NCBI GenBank assembly: GCA_017545095.1
Contig: JAFYCU010000121.1
Location: 1-6,037, forward strand
Source: Muribaculaceae bacterium
GTDB lineage: Bacteria; Bacteroidota; Bacteroidia; Bacteroidales; Muribaculaceae
Reading direction: 5' to 3'
DNA length: 6,037 nt
This document shows positions 1 through 6,037 of the stretch, piece after piece. Position numbers and translations under genes: made by a program. Numbering within the stretch: position 1 is the stretch's first letter; the number at the start of each line of letters is the position of its first letter. A model generated the notes under the pieces. It worked only from the letters and a program-made list of their open reading frames with translations. It did no database searches and was not told where the DNA came from.

Positions 1-5
1 GCGTC

Positions 6-40
6 ATGTAGAGCCGCTGCGGCTTCCGACAGGACTCGGC
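6..40. repeat. Degenerate partial copy of the upstream palindromic repeat
   Basis: This stretch starts with TGTAGAGCCGC, the same arm that opens the second hairpin of the full copies, and folds on AGCCG/CGGCT around a 3-nt loop. It ends with ACAGGACTCGGC (29-40), a 12-mer found identically at 67-78, 210-221 and 323-334. It lacks the second arm and tail of a full copy, so I read it as a decayed or recombined member. The window edge is only 5 bases away, so more of the array may lie further upstream. Confidence 0.6.
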
Positions 41-127
41 CATCAGCCGCACCAAGGTGCGGCTCTACAGGACTCGGCGAAAAATGTAGAGCCGCATCAC
101 GATGCGGCTCCCCCGATGCAGTGTCCC
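37..127. repeat. Palindromic repeat, copy 1 (two-hairpin composite)
   Basis: The copy consists of two perfect palindromes in a row. Hairpin A is AGCCGCACC-AA-GGTGCGGCT (45-64; 9-bp stem, 2-nt loop). Hairpin B is GAGCCGCATC-AC-GATGCGGCTC (89-110; 10-bp stem). The two are also linked to each other: TGCGGCTCTACA at 58-69 is the exact reverse complement of TGTAGAGCCGCA at 85-96, so the element can fold in two ways. It is flanked by CGGCCATC on the left and by a tail ending GATGCAGTGTCCC on the right, both shared with copy 2. No transposase or long open frame belongs to it. The form resembles REP/BIME-like extragenic palindromes; that comparison is by architecture only. Confidence 0.85.
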
Positions 128-179
128 CGTTCACGATGTGAATCACCCAACACAGCCATCCGGCCAGCTCCACTTGCTT

Positions 180-267
180 CGGCCATCAGCCGCACCAGGG
201 TGCGGCTCTACAGGACTCGGCGAAAAAAGTAGAGCCGCATCATGCGGCTCCCCCGATGCAGTGTCCC
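180..267. repeat. Palindromic repeat, copy 2 (two-hairpin composite)
   Basis: This copy has the same order of parts as copy 1, starting 143 bases downstream. Hairpin A is AGCCGCACC-AG-GGTGCGGCT (188-207). Hairpin B is GAGCCGCAT-C-ATGCGGCTC (232-250), shortened at its centre relative to copy 1 but still perfectly symmetric. The linking pair is TGCGGCTCTAC at 201-211 and GTAGAGCCGCA at 229-239. The 20-nt tail at 248-267 is identical to 108-127 of copy 1. The 52-nt stretch between copies (128-179) is not shared and shows only a small TTCAC-GAT-GTGAA hairpin (130-142). Confidence 0.85.
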
Positions 268-294
268 TACACCGTGAAACATCGCCCCTCACAT

Positions 295-334
295 CGGCCA
301 TCAGCCGCACCCGTGCGGCTCTACAGGACTCGGC
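295..334. repeat. Palindromic repeat, copy 3 (hairpin A only)
   Basis: This copy carries CGGCCATC, then hairpin A as AGCCGCAC-CC-GTGCGGCT (303-320; 8-bp stem), then CTACAGGACTCGGC. Hairpin B and the GATGCAGTGTCCC tail are absent; an unrelated tandem heptamer repeat begins just after it. The arms are one base shorter on both sides than in copies 1 and 2, so symmetry is kept despite the length change. Confidence 0.8.
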
Positions 335-340
335 ACTATC

Positions 341-366
341 AACTGATAACTGATAACTGAAAACTG
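341..366. repeat. Tandem heptamer repeat AACTGAT
   Basis: Three heptamers (AACTGAT, AACTGAT, AACTGAA) and a final AACTG run head to tail, directly after palindromic copy 3 and directly before the A/T-rich leader of the transporter operon. It encodes nothing recognisable. Short arrays of this kind can change copy number by slippage. Its place at the junction between repeat region and promoter region suggests it marks an end of the repeat insertion, but that is inference. Confidence 0.7.
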
Positions 367-458
367 TTTTGTTGCTGTGCAAAAAAATTTCTAAAAAAAT
401 TTTGTCAATTCAAAAAAAAGTCTGAAATTTGCATTTGTAAATCGAAATAGGCTTTGTT

Positions 459-477
459 GCAAAATGTAAAATTTTGC
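459..477. promoter_or_regulatory. Perfect inverted repeat upstream of the SusC promoter (possible operator)
   Basis: GCAAAAT and ATTTTGC form a perfect 7-bp inverted repeat around GTAAA. It lies about 2 bases upstream of the putative -33 element and about 80 bases before the SusC start. A dyad of this size and position could bind a dimeric regulator. The surroundings are very A/T-rich, so a chance match is possible, and no regulator gene is present in the window to pair with it. Confidence 0.35.
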
Positions 478-479
478 GC

Positions 480-508
480 ATTGGTCTTGAATTACGTCAA
501 CATATTTG
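480..508 (+). promoter_or_regulatory. Putative Bacteroides-type promoter of the susC/susD-like operon
   Basis: CATATTTG at 501-508 matches the Bacteroidetes housekeeping -7 consensus TAnnTTTG in all but its first base, and ATTG at 480-483 is a fair -33 box (consensus TTTG) with a 17-bp gap. Transcription would then begin near 515 and give a leader of about 40 nt. The whole stretch 367-554 is A/T-rich with long A runs, in sharp contrast to the G+C-rich repeats before it and genes after it, as expected of a promoter region. A weaker alternative is TAGGCTTTG at 448-456, which has one base too many between TA and TTTG. No other gene or RNA was seen in 367-554. Confidence 0.45.
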
Positions 509-554
509 ATACGAATGAAATAAACTCTACTAATTTACTAAAAACAAAGTGCGT

Positions 555-3500
555 ATGAAAAAACAATGTGTATTGTTGGCTGCACTTGCCATCGCATGTG
601 GTGCTCCCGTGGGCATGACCTCGAGTCAGAGCTCGGTGGGCTTCACTGCCGTGGCGCAGAACAACAAAGTGACGGGCGTCGTGCGCGACGCCAACGGCGA
701 GCCATTGATCGGCGCCACCGTGATGGTGAAAGGCACCAACCGCGGCACAGCCACCGACATTGATGGCAAGTACAGCATTGCCGCTGCCCCCGGCAGCACG
801 CTGGTGATCACCTACATTGGTGCCAAGCCCATGGAGGTGCGCGTGAGTGGTACCACGCAAGACGTGACCTTGAGCGACGACTCGAATGTGTTGAGCGATG
901 TGGTCGTGACCGCTCTCGGTATCAAGAAGGACAAGAAGTCGCTCGGTTATGCCGTCGACGACCTCAAGGCCGAGGAACTGATGCGCAACAAGAGCGCCAA
1001 CGCCATCAACTCGCTCTCGGGTAAGATTGCTGGTGTGAACATCACCCAGAGTAGTGGTGCCGCCGGTTCGGGCGCACAGATCATCCTGCGTGGTGGTACA
1101 TCGGGTTCGGAGAATCGTGACAACCAGCCACTGTTTGTGGTGGATGGTGTGATTTACGACAACTCATCGACCGTGGTAGGTAGCACTGGCTTCGATGGTA
1201 CGGGTACCAACCAGACCACGACCTCCAACCGTGTGATGGATATCAACCCCGAGGACATCGAGAACATGAGTGTGCTGAAAGGCCCTGCTGCTTCGGCTCT
1301 CTATGGCTCGCGTGCCGCAAACGGTGTGGTGCTCATCACCACCAAGAAAGGTAAAGAGGGTAATGTGGAAATCAACCTTAATGCCAAGTACATCAGCACA
1401 CGTGTAAAGAACCTGCCCAAGGTTCAGAACCAATATGTGCGTGGTTTTATGGAGGACATTTACGATTCCGATGGCAACTACACGGGAACCAACTTCAACG
1501 ACTTCTCCTACAACTCGTGGGGCAAGTCCGATCCTAGTGCACAGCGCTACGACAACATCGGCAACTTCTTCCAGACGGGAGGCATTTGGGACACCAACCT
1601 GAGCATCAGCGGTGGTACCAAGACAGGTAACTTCTACCTGAGCGGCTCCTTCTACGATCAGGATGGTATTGTGCCCACCACGGGTTACAAGAAGACCACC
1701 TTCCGCTTCAACGGTGAGCAGAAGTACAAAATCTTCACCTTTGGTGCCAATGCAGCCTATAGCGATGCCCGCACCACCCGCACCCTGACCGGTGCTGCTT
1801 TGTACAACTCAAGCGGTACAGGTGCTTTGTATGCTGTGTATAACTGGTCGCCCACCGACGACATGACGCATTATATGAATCCCGATGGCTCACGCTACCG
1901 CCTGTTCGACACTCGCCTCGACCCCTGGAGCGAGCGCGACAACCCCTACTGGATTGTGAACAAGAACAGCATGACCGATGCCACCGAGCGCTTCACTGGC
2001 AACTTCAACGTGAAGGCCGACATCACCGACTGGTGGTGGATTGCCTACCGCATGGGTGTGGACTCCTATACCCAGGAGAACGTGAACCAAGTGGCTCCCA
2101 ACGGCGTTAACAAGCAGGCTTGGCAGAAAGGCATGCTCAGCGACAACACGCTGCGCTACCGCTACCTGACCACCAACTTGATGACCAACTTCAACAAGCA
2201 GTTCGGCGACTTCAACTTCAACCTGATGCTCGGTACCAGCACCGACTACACCAAGACCGTGCGCAACTACATGATGGGTTGGAACTTTGCTGTTCCCAAT
2301 TTCTTCTCGTTCGAGAACACTGCCGACGAAAACAAGAAATTCCAGCACAGCATGAGCCGCAAGCGCCTCGTGTCGCTGTTCGGTGAGTTCCGCATGGACT
2401 GGCGCAATGCCATCTTCCTGACGGTGACCGGGCGTAACGACTGGACCTCGACGCTGCCTGTGGAGAACCGCAGCTACTTCTATCCCAGCGTGAGCGGCGC
2501 TATCGCCTTCACCGAGCTCATGGGCGAGAGCCTGCCCGAGTGGCTGAGCTTTGGTAAGATTCGTGCCAGCTGGGCCGAGGTGGGTAAGGACACCGGCCCC
2601 TACGAGACCAACACTTATCTGTGGCCTGTGGGCACATTCCTCGAGGGCAAGGTTGGCTTGGGTAACACCTGGACACGTGGTAACCCCTACCTCAAGCCCG
2701 AGAAGACCCGTTCGACCGAGATTGGTCTTGAGCTGCGCTTCATCCAGAACCGCTTGAAATTCGATATTGCTTGGTACACCAACAACTCCTACAACCAGAT
2801 TCTGTCGCCGCGTGGCCCGCAGTCGACCGGCTACATCTTCTGCTCGTTCAACGCAGGTAACGTCTATAACAAGGGTCTTGAAATCAGTCTGAGCGGCACG
2901 CCCATCCAGACTCCAGACTTCACTTGGGAGACCGGCATCAACGCCGCTGGCAACCGCGGTACGATGTCGAACCTGCCCGAAGGCATGGAGTTCATGTATG
3001 TGACCGATGTGCAGTATGGCGGTGCCAAAGCTGCTTCGATTTCGGGTGGCAACTTCATGGCCATCTCCGGCTCGCGCTGGAAACGCGTCACCGACACCGA
3101 GAGCCCGCACTATGGCGCACTGGTGCTTGACGCTAACGGATTCCCCCAGGCCGACAACAGCGGCAGCGGCACCTACCAAGTGGGTAACCGCGAGTCGAAG
3201 TTCACCGGCGGTTGGAACAACACGTTCACCTATAAGAACTGGAGCCTGAACATGCTGTGGGAGTTCCGCGTGGGCGGCGATGTGTTCAACGGAACCAAGT
3301 ATGTGATGACCCAGAGTGGTGTGAGTGAGTTCTCGGGCGAAGTCCGCAACCAGCCCCTCACCGTGAGCGGTGTGTTCAACAAGGGCACCGAGGCCAAACC
3401 CGAATACGAGGAGATGACCCACACCTGGGAGAATGGCAAGACCTATGAGTACAACGGCAAGGTGATGAGCGGCTACAATATCATCGAGAGCTACTACACC

Positions 3501-3794
3501 GGAGCCTACAACACCGAGGTGGCCAACTGGCTCACGAAGGTGAACAGCCTGCGCCTGCGCACACTGTCGCTCACCTACACGCTGCCCCAGTCGGTGCTCG
3601 AGCGCACCAAGGTCATCAAGCGTGCTTCGATCACTGCTTCGGCCAACAACTTGTTGCTGTTCACCAACTATGACGGCGATCCCGAGGTGGCTGCAGCTGG
3701 TGCCGGTCGTGGTGGCTCCACGTCGGTGGGCTTTGACTACTGTGGCGTGCCTGCTACCAGCAGCTTTGCTCTGGGTGTGAACCTCACGTTCTAA
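555..3794 (+). CDS. SusC/RagA-family TonB-dependent outer-membrane transporter
   Basis: This 1079-residue outer-membrane importer of oligosaccharides or peptides is driven by TonB and works with the SusD-like lipoprotein encoded next. I chose the ATG at 555 because it gives a normal signal peptide (MKKQ, hydrophobic core at about 5-20, likely cleavage near TAVA-Q, residue 34/35); the in-frame GTG at 549 would only add two residues. There is no Shine-Dalgarno sequence, but the leader is A-rich, as usual in Bacteroidetes. Order of parts: carboxypeptidase-D-like regulatory domain at about 38-113 (VTGVVRDANGEPLIGATV, then TDIDGKYSI); TonB box DVVVTALG at 115-122; plug at about 125-270 with the family motifs QPLFVVDGVI (191-200), INPEDIENMSVLKG (230-243) and ALYGSRAANGVVLITTKKGK (248-267); then the barrel, known to have 22 strands in solved SusC proteins, ending in a typical C-terminal aromatic residue (NLTF). 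Length is normal and no frameshift is seen. It has no STN domain, so sigma-factor signalling is not expected. The substrate cannot be deduced. Confidence 0.97.
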   Translation: MKKQCVLLAALAIACGAPVGMTSSQSSVGFTAVAQNNKVTGVVRDANGEPLIGATVMVKGTNRGTATDIDGKYSIAAAPGSTLVITYIGAKPMEVRVSGTTQDVTLSDDSNVLSDVVVTALGIKKDKKSLGYAVDDLKAEELMRNKSANAINSLSGKIAGVNITQSSGAAGSGAQIILRGGTSGSENRDNQPLFVVDGVIYDNSSTVVGSTGFDGTGTNQTTTSNRVMDINPEDIENMSVLKGPAASALYGSRAANGVVLITTKKGKEGNVEINLNAKYISTRVKNLPKVQNQYVRGFMEDIYDSDGNYTGTNFNDFSYNSWGKSDPSAQRYDNIGNFFQTGGIWDTNLSISGGTKTGNFYLSGSFYDQDGIVPTTGYKKTTFRFNGEQKYKIFTFGANAAYSDARTTRTLTGAALYNSSGTGALYAVYNWSPTDDMTHYMNPDGSRYRLFDTRLDPWSERDNPYWIVNKNSMTDATERFTGNFNVKADITDWWWIAYRMGVDSYTQENVNQVAPNGVNKQAWQKGMLSDNTLRYRYLTTNLMTNFNKQFGDFNFNLMLGTSTDYTKTVRNYMMGWNFAVPNFFSFENTADENKKFQHSMSRKRLVSLFGEFRMDWRNAIFLTVTGRNDWTSTLPVENRSYFYPSVSGAIAFTELMGESLPEWLSFGKIRASWAEVGKDTGPYETNTYLWPVGTFLEGKVGLGNTWTRGNPYLKPEKTRSTEIGLELRFIQNRLKFDIAWYTNNSYNQILSPRGPQSTGYIFCSFNAGNVYNKGLEISLSGTPIQTPDFTWETGINAAGNRGTMSNLPEGMEFMYVTDVQYGGAKAASISGGNFMAISGSRWKRVTDTESPHYGALVLDANGFPQADNSGSGTYQVGNRESKFTGGWNNTFTYKNWSLNMLWEFRVGGDVFNGTKYVMTQSGVSEFSGEVRNQPLTVSGVFNKGTEAKPEYEEMTHTWENGKTYEYNGKVMSGYNIIESYYTGAYNTEVANWLTKVNSLRLRTLSLTYTLPQSVLERTKVIKRASITASANNLLLFTNYDGDPEVAAAGAGRGGSTSVGFDYCGVPATSSFALGVNLTF

Positions 3795-3848
3795 TATCTT
3801 GATAGCGGAACAATTGAAAACGTTGAACCTCTAAATTTTCCAAACAAT

Positions 3849-5774
3849 ATGAAATTTTATAAATCCTTGATATTGTGTGGTATGGGTTTGGCTGCGCTGT
3901 CGCTCACATCGTGCAACGACTACCTCGACATCAACACCGACCCCAACACACCCTCGGCCGAGTCGACGCCCTATGAAATGCGTTTGGCTCACATCGAGTT
4001 CTATACCAACAGTGCCCAGCAGTTCGCCGCATGGCGCAACTCGATGGCCTGCGGCGACTGGACCCGCGCAGCCAGCAATGGCGGCACCTATTACAACATG
4101 TCGATTTGGTATCCCACGGCAAGCATCACCACCTCGCCCTACCAGTGGTGGTTTGTGGGCGCCTATGCCAACATCCCCGACATGTACAAAAAGGCTCTTG
4201 ATGCCGGCAACAACCAGTATGCCGGTGTGGCTCAAATCATCCGTGCCTATGGCATGATGATGATGACCGACCTCTACGGCGAGATGCCGTTCTATGCTGT
4301 GGAGCAGGAGAACCCGCTGCCCGCCTACAACACGGGTAAGGAGATCTACAAGCTCTGTATCGAGACGCTGGAAGAAGGCATCACCCTGCTTGAGGGTGCC
4401 AAGACGCTGCCCGAGGGCATGCCGGCACTCAGCGAGGGCGACTTCTGGAACAACGGTGATGTGAACAAGTGGATCAAGCTCGGTTACCTGCTCAAGGCCC
4501 GCTGGCTGGTGAAGCTCACCAAGAAGGGTGAGGGCAGCTACAAGGACCTGAAGTATGATCCCACCGAGATTCTCGCTTGCCTCGACAAGGCTATGCAGAG
4601 CAACGCCGACAACACCATCATCCGCCATACCGACGACAACGGCACCACGCACGACAACCTCGGTTGGGATGAGCCCGTCGACTACTCGCCCCTGTTCTCG
4701 GTGTGCGGTATGAACGCCGGCTACATGGCCACCAAGATGCTCGAGGACAACCTGACCAACTTTGGCGGCTACGGTGTGGAAGACCCGCGTGCCGACCGCA
4801 TCCTGCCTTGGGCCTACAGCTTCAAAACCGCTGAGAGTCCTGCCGACTTGAAGTGGGACGGCAACTGGCGCCGCACCAAGGGTGTGGACATGAGCAGTGA
4901 GATCCAGTCACAGGGTGGTCCCATCCGTGCCAGCTGGGGTATCGTCAACGACAAGCAAGCCGATGGCACCTACAAGCAGCGCCGCAACAGCCGCGATGCA
5001 TTCTGGATCGACAGCGACAATACCGACCGCTATGGCGACACCATCTATGTGGAGGAGACCAGCGACTGCACCGGCTATTTCGCCAACCCCTCGATCATGT
5101 ATCACCGTGGCGGAACCACCAAGCCTGCTTCGCGCGAGAGCGGTTCCTACTACACCCGCGTGAGCTCGCCCACCTATGTCGGAACCTATGCTGAATGCTG
5201 CTTCATCCGTGCCGAGGTGCTCTTCAACCAGGGCAACAAGGCTGGAGCCTTCGATGCCTACAAGAAGGGTATCCAGGCCAGCATGGACCAGATGAACGTG
5301 ATTCTCAACGACTGGTGCAAGCTCAAAGATGCCTACACCTTGAGCGAGGTGCCCTCGTTCCGTCCGATGACGGCTGCCGAGATGACCAACTTCCTCAACA
5401 ACGGTATCGGCACCGCTGGCGACATCACCCTGGGTCACATCATGACGCAGAAGCGCATCGCCATGCACCACTCGCTGGAGAACTGGAACGACATGCGTCG
5501 CTACGACTACAATCCCAACATCTTCTTCAACTGGAAGCGTCCGGCTCGCCAGCAGTATGTGGCCAGCGCCATGCAGGCCATCCCCGCCGACAAGCAGTTC
5601 CGCCGCTGGCAGCAGTGCAGCCACGAGCTGAACTACAACGCCAAGCAGCTGCAGGCCATCGGCACGCAGGTGCCCGGGGCCGTGATGCAGGACAGCCAAG
5701 GCAAGGAGACCGCTTGGAACAAGGCCCTCGACGTGTGGACCATCCCCGTGTGGTGGGACAGCACGCAGGAGTAA
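3849..5774 (+). CDS. SusD/RagB-family surface lipoprotein (SusD-like, substrate-capturing lid)
   Basis: This 641-residue lipoprotein is predicted to bind the substrate on the cell surface and close over the SusC barrel. A signal peptide with lipobox LTSC puts the lipidated cysteine at residue 22, followed by NDYLDINTDPNTPSA; an INTDPN-type start is typical of the SusD-like_2 branch rather than classical starch-binding SusD (family call from memory). Helical TPR-like segments are seen at about 125-150 (IIRAYGMMMMTDLYGEMPF, matching the usual 'D-YG--P' motif) and 447-482. The C-terminal IMTQKRIAMH...ENWNDMRRYDYNP (531-556) is a family hallmark. Aromatic clusters YYNMSIWYP and YQWWF (81-102) may contribute to ligand binding. 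The gene lies 54 bp after the SusC-like stop on the same strand with no visible terminator between, so the two are very probably co-transcribed; the start again has an A/T-rich leader without a Shine-Dalgarno. Four ATG codons in tandem (4254-4265) encode MMMM inside the gene. The mature protein has nine cysteines besides the lipidated one, including a CC pair at 450-451. It is intact. Confidence 0.95.
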   Translation: MKFYKSLILCGMGLAALSLTSCNDYLDINTDPNTPSAESTPYEMRLAHIEFYTNSAQQFAAWRNSMACGDWTRAASNGGTYYNMSIWYPTASITTSPYQWWFVGAYANIPDMYKKALDAGNNQYAGVAQIIRAYGMMMMTDLYGEMPFYAVEQENPLPAYNTGKEIYKLCIETLEEGITLLEGAKTLPEGMPALSEGDFWNNGDVNKWIKLGYLLKARWLVKLTKKGEGSYKDLKYDPTEILACLDKAMQSNADNTIIRHTDDNGTTHDNLGWDEPVDYSPLFSVCGMNAGYMATKMLEDNLTNFGGYGVEDPRADRILPWAYSFKTAESPADLKWDGNWRRTKGVDMSSEIQSQGGPIRASWGIVNDKQADGTYKQRRNSRDAFWIDSDNTDRYGDTIYVEETSDCTGYFANPSIMYHRGGTTKPASRESGSYYTRVSSPTYVGTYAECCFIRAEVLFNQGNKAGAFDAYKKGIQASMDQMNVILNDWCKLKDAYTLSEVPSFRPMTAAEMTNFLNNGIGTAGDITLGHIMTQKRIAMHHSLENWNDMRRYDYNPNIFFNWKRPARQQYVASAMQAIPADKQFRRWQQCSHELNYNAKQLQAIGTQVPGAVMQDSQGKETAWNKALDVWTIPVWWDSTQE

Positions 5775-5789
5775 TCACCCATGTATGAC

Positions 5790-5822
5790 CATGCGCCCGC
5801 CGGTCAAGCCGCTGAGCGCGTG
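5790..5822. other. G+C-rich hairpin just after the SusD-like gene
   Basis: CATGCGC (5790-5796) pairs with GCGCGTG (5816-5822) over 7 bp with one G-U wobble, and a small inner stem CGG-TCAAG-CCG (5801-5811) fits within the loop. It begins 15 bases after the stop codon. There is no T-run behind it on the plus strand, so it is more likely a 3'-end-protecting or incidental structure than a terminator. Confidence 0.35.
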
Positions 5823-5835
5823 CCATAAAAACCGC

Positions 5836-5883
5836 CATTTGGGCGACCCCGCTATTGCAGCGAGGCCGCCCAGATGATTTCTT
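5836..5883 (+). terminator. Probable rho-independent terminator of the operon, possibly bidirectional
   Basis: Bases 5836-5853 pair with 5859-5876 around the loop ATTGC. The stem has 18 positions: 15 Watson-Crick pairs, one T-G wobble and two mismatches (5846/5866 and 5849/5863). The T-rich tail ATTTCTT follows at 5877-5883. It lies about 60 bases after the SusD-like stop codon, the right place to end the operon. Read from the minus strand, the same stem is followed after four bases by TTTTT, so it could also stop a transcript coming from the right; no such gene is visible inside the window. The tail is short for a classical terminator, hence moderate confidence. Confidence 0.6.
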
Positions 5884-5929
5884 ACACGACTTCATCATTC
5901 AAGTTTCGCAAGTAGATTTTTTTGCACAA

Positions 5930-5981
5930 GAGCAGTCGTGCTCGTTGGTGGTCGAAGACCACAACAAGGCCAGCGGCCTTG
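5930..5981. other. Three contiguous hairpins in the downstream intergenic region
   Basis: Three stem-loops follow each other with practically no gap. The first is GAGCA-GTCG-TGCTC (5930-5943). The second is GTTGGTGGTC-GAA-GACCACAAC (5944-5965; nine pairs with one bulged G). The third is CAAGGCC-AGC-GGCCTTG (5965-5981; 7 bp, sharing one base with the second, or AAGGCC/GGCCTT at 5966-5980 without sharing). A T7 run lies just before them (5917-5923). The arrangement could be a small structured RNA, the leader of the next gene, or a palindromic intergenic repeat; the sequence does not decide between these. It is unrelated in sequence to the upstream repeats. Nothing further is supported from 5982 to the end. 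Confidence 0.5.
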
Positions 5982-6037
5982 AATTATCTGAAACCTGAAA
6001 GTATATCAAAACTATGGAACAATGACAGCGCTTGCCC

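Noticed and set aside
37..334. CRISPR array
   Set aside because: The repeats are about 40-90 bases long, palindromic, unevenly spaced (143 and 115 bases) and internally truncated. There are no uniform spacers and no cas genes.
102..382. Overlapping short open frames on both strands (102-353 plus, 143-382 minus)
   Set aside because: They run through the palindromic repeats and the heptamer array, have low-complexity translations with no recognisable domain, and lack a plausible leader.
549..557. Alternative GTG start for the SusC-like protein at 549
   Set aside because: It adds only V/M-R before MKKQ. The ATG at 555 gives a standard signal peptide start directly after the A-rich leader.
588..602. 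Possible lipobox (AIAC, Cys15) in the SusC-like signal peptide
   Set aside because: Position -3 is alanine and -2 isoleucine, a poor lipobox fit. SusC-family barrels are not lipoproteins, and a better type I site (TAVA-Q) lies further on.
1890..3422. 510-codon open frame on the minus strand inside the SusC-like gene
   Set aside because: It is entirely antisense to a clearly coding gene. Its translation is a biased A/V/G/H mixture without motifs, which is what an antisense frame free of stops looks like when the sense gene has G/C-rich third positions.
3831..5699. Long minus-strand open frames opposite the SusD-like gene (3831-4652 and 4908-5699)
   Set aside because: They share the same antisense-shadow composition, have no family resemblance, and are fully covered by a sense gene with strong family motifs.
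6022..6037. Start of a further gene at the right edge (ATG ACA GCG CTT GCC)
   Set aside because: Only five codons are available before the window ends, and the nearby ATG at 6014 hits a stop after three codons. There is not enough to call a gene.

Overview
The window looks like chromosomal DNA of a gut- or oral-type Bacteroidetes, most likely order Bacteroidales. The evidence is a tandem SusC-like/SusD-like outer-membrane pair, a found-only-in-Bacteroidetes arrangement. Both genes start without a Shine-Dalgarno sequence behind A/T-rich leaders, and upstream there is a plausible Bacteroides-type promoter (CATATTTG against the consensus TAnnTTTG). The genus cannot be resolved from the sequence.

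Layout. Bases 1-366 hold no credible gene. They carry three copies (plus a degenerate partial one) of a G+C-rich palindromic repeat built on the 12-mer TGCGGCTCTACA and its reverse complement, followed by a short tandem AACTGAT heptamer array. Bases 367-554 are strongly A/T-rich and form the promoter and leader of the operon, including a perfect 7-bp inverted repeat just upstream of the probable promoter. A 1079-codon SusC/RagA-type TonB-dependent transporter gene follows (555-3794). After a 54-bp gap comes a 641-codon SusD/RagB-type surface lipoprotein gene (3849-5774). The last 263 bases have no supported gene but are unusually structured: a G+C-rich hairpin, a long hairpin that looks like a (bidirectional) terminator, and three hairpins packed end to end at 5930-5981.

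How the genes work together. In this family the SusD lipoprotein sits as a hinged lid on the extracellular face of the SusC barrel. It captures a glycan or peptide, and SusC moves it into the periplasm using TonB/proton-motive-force energy. No glycosidase, protease, sensor or ECF sigma/anti-sigma gene lies in the window, so the substrate cannot be named. The SusC protein lacks the extra N-terminal signalling (STN) domain, so it is not expected to transduce a signal to an anti-sigma factor.

The coding part is ordinary for a Bacteroidales genome. The parts most worth a second look are the non-coding ones: the palindromic repeats upstream and the tandem hairpin array downstream.
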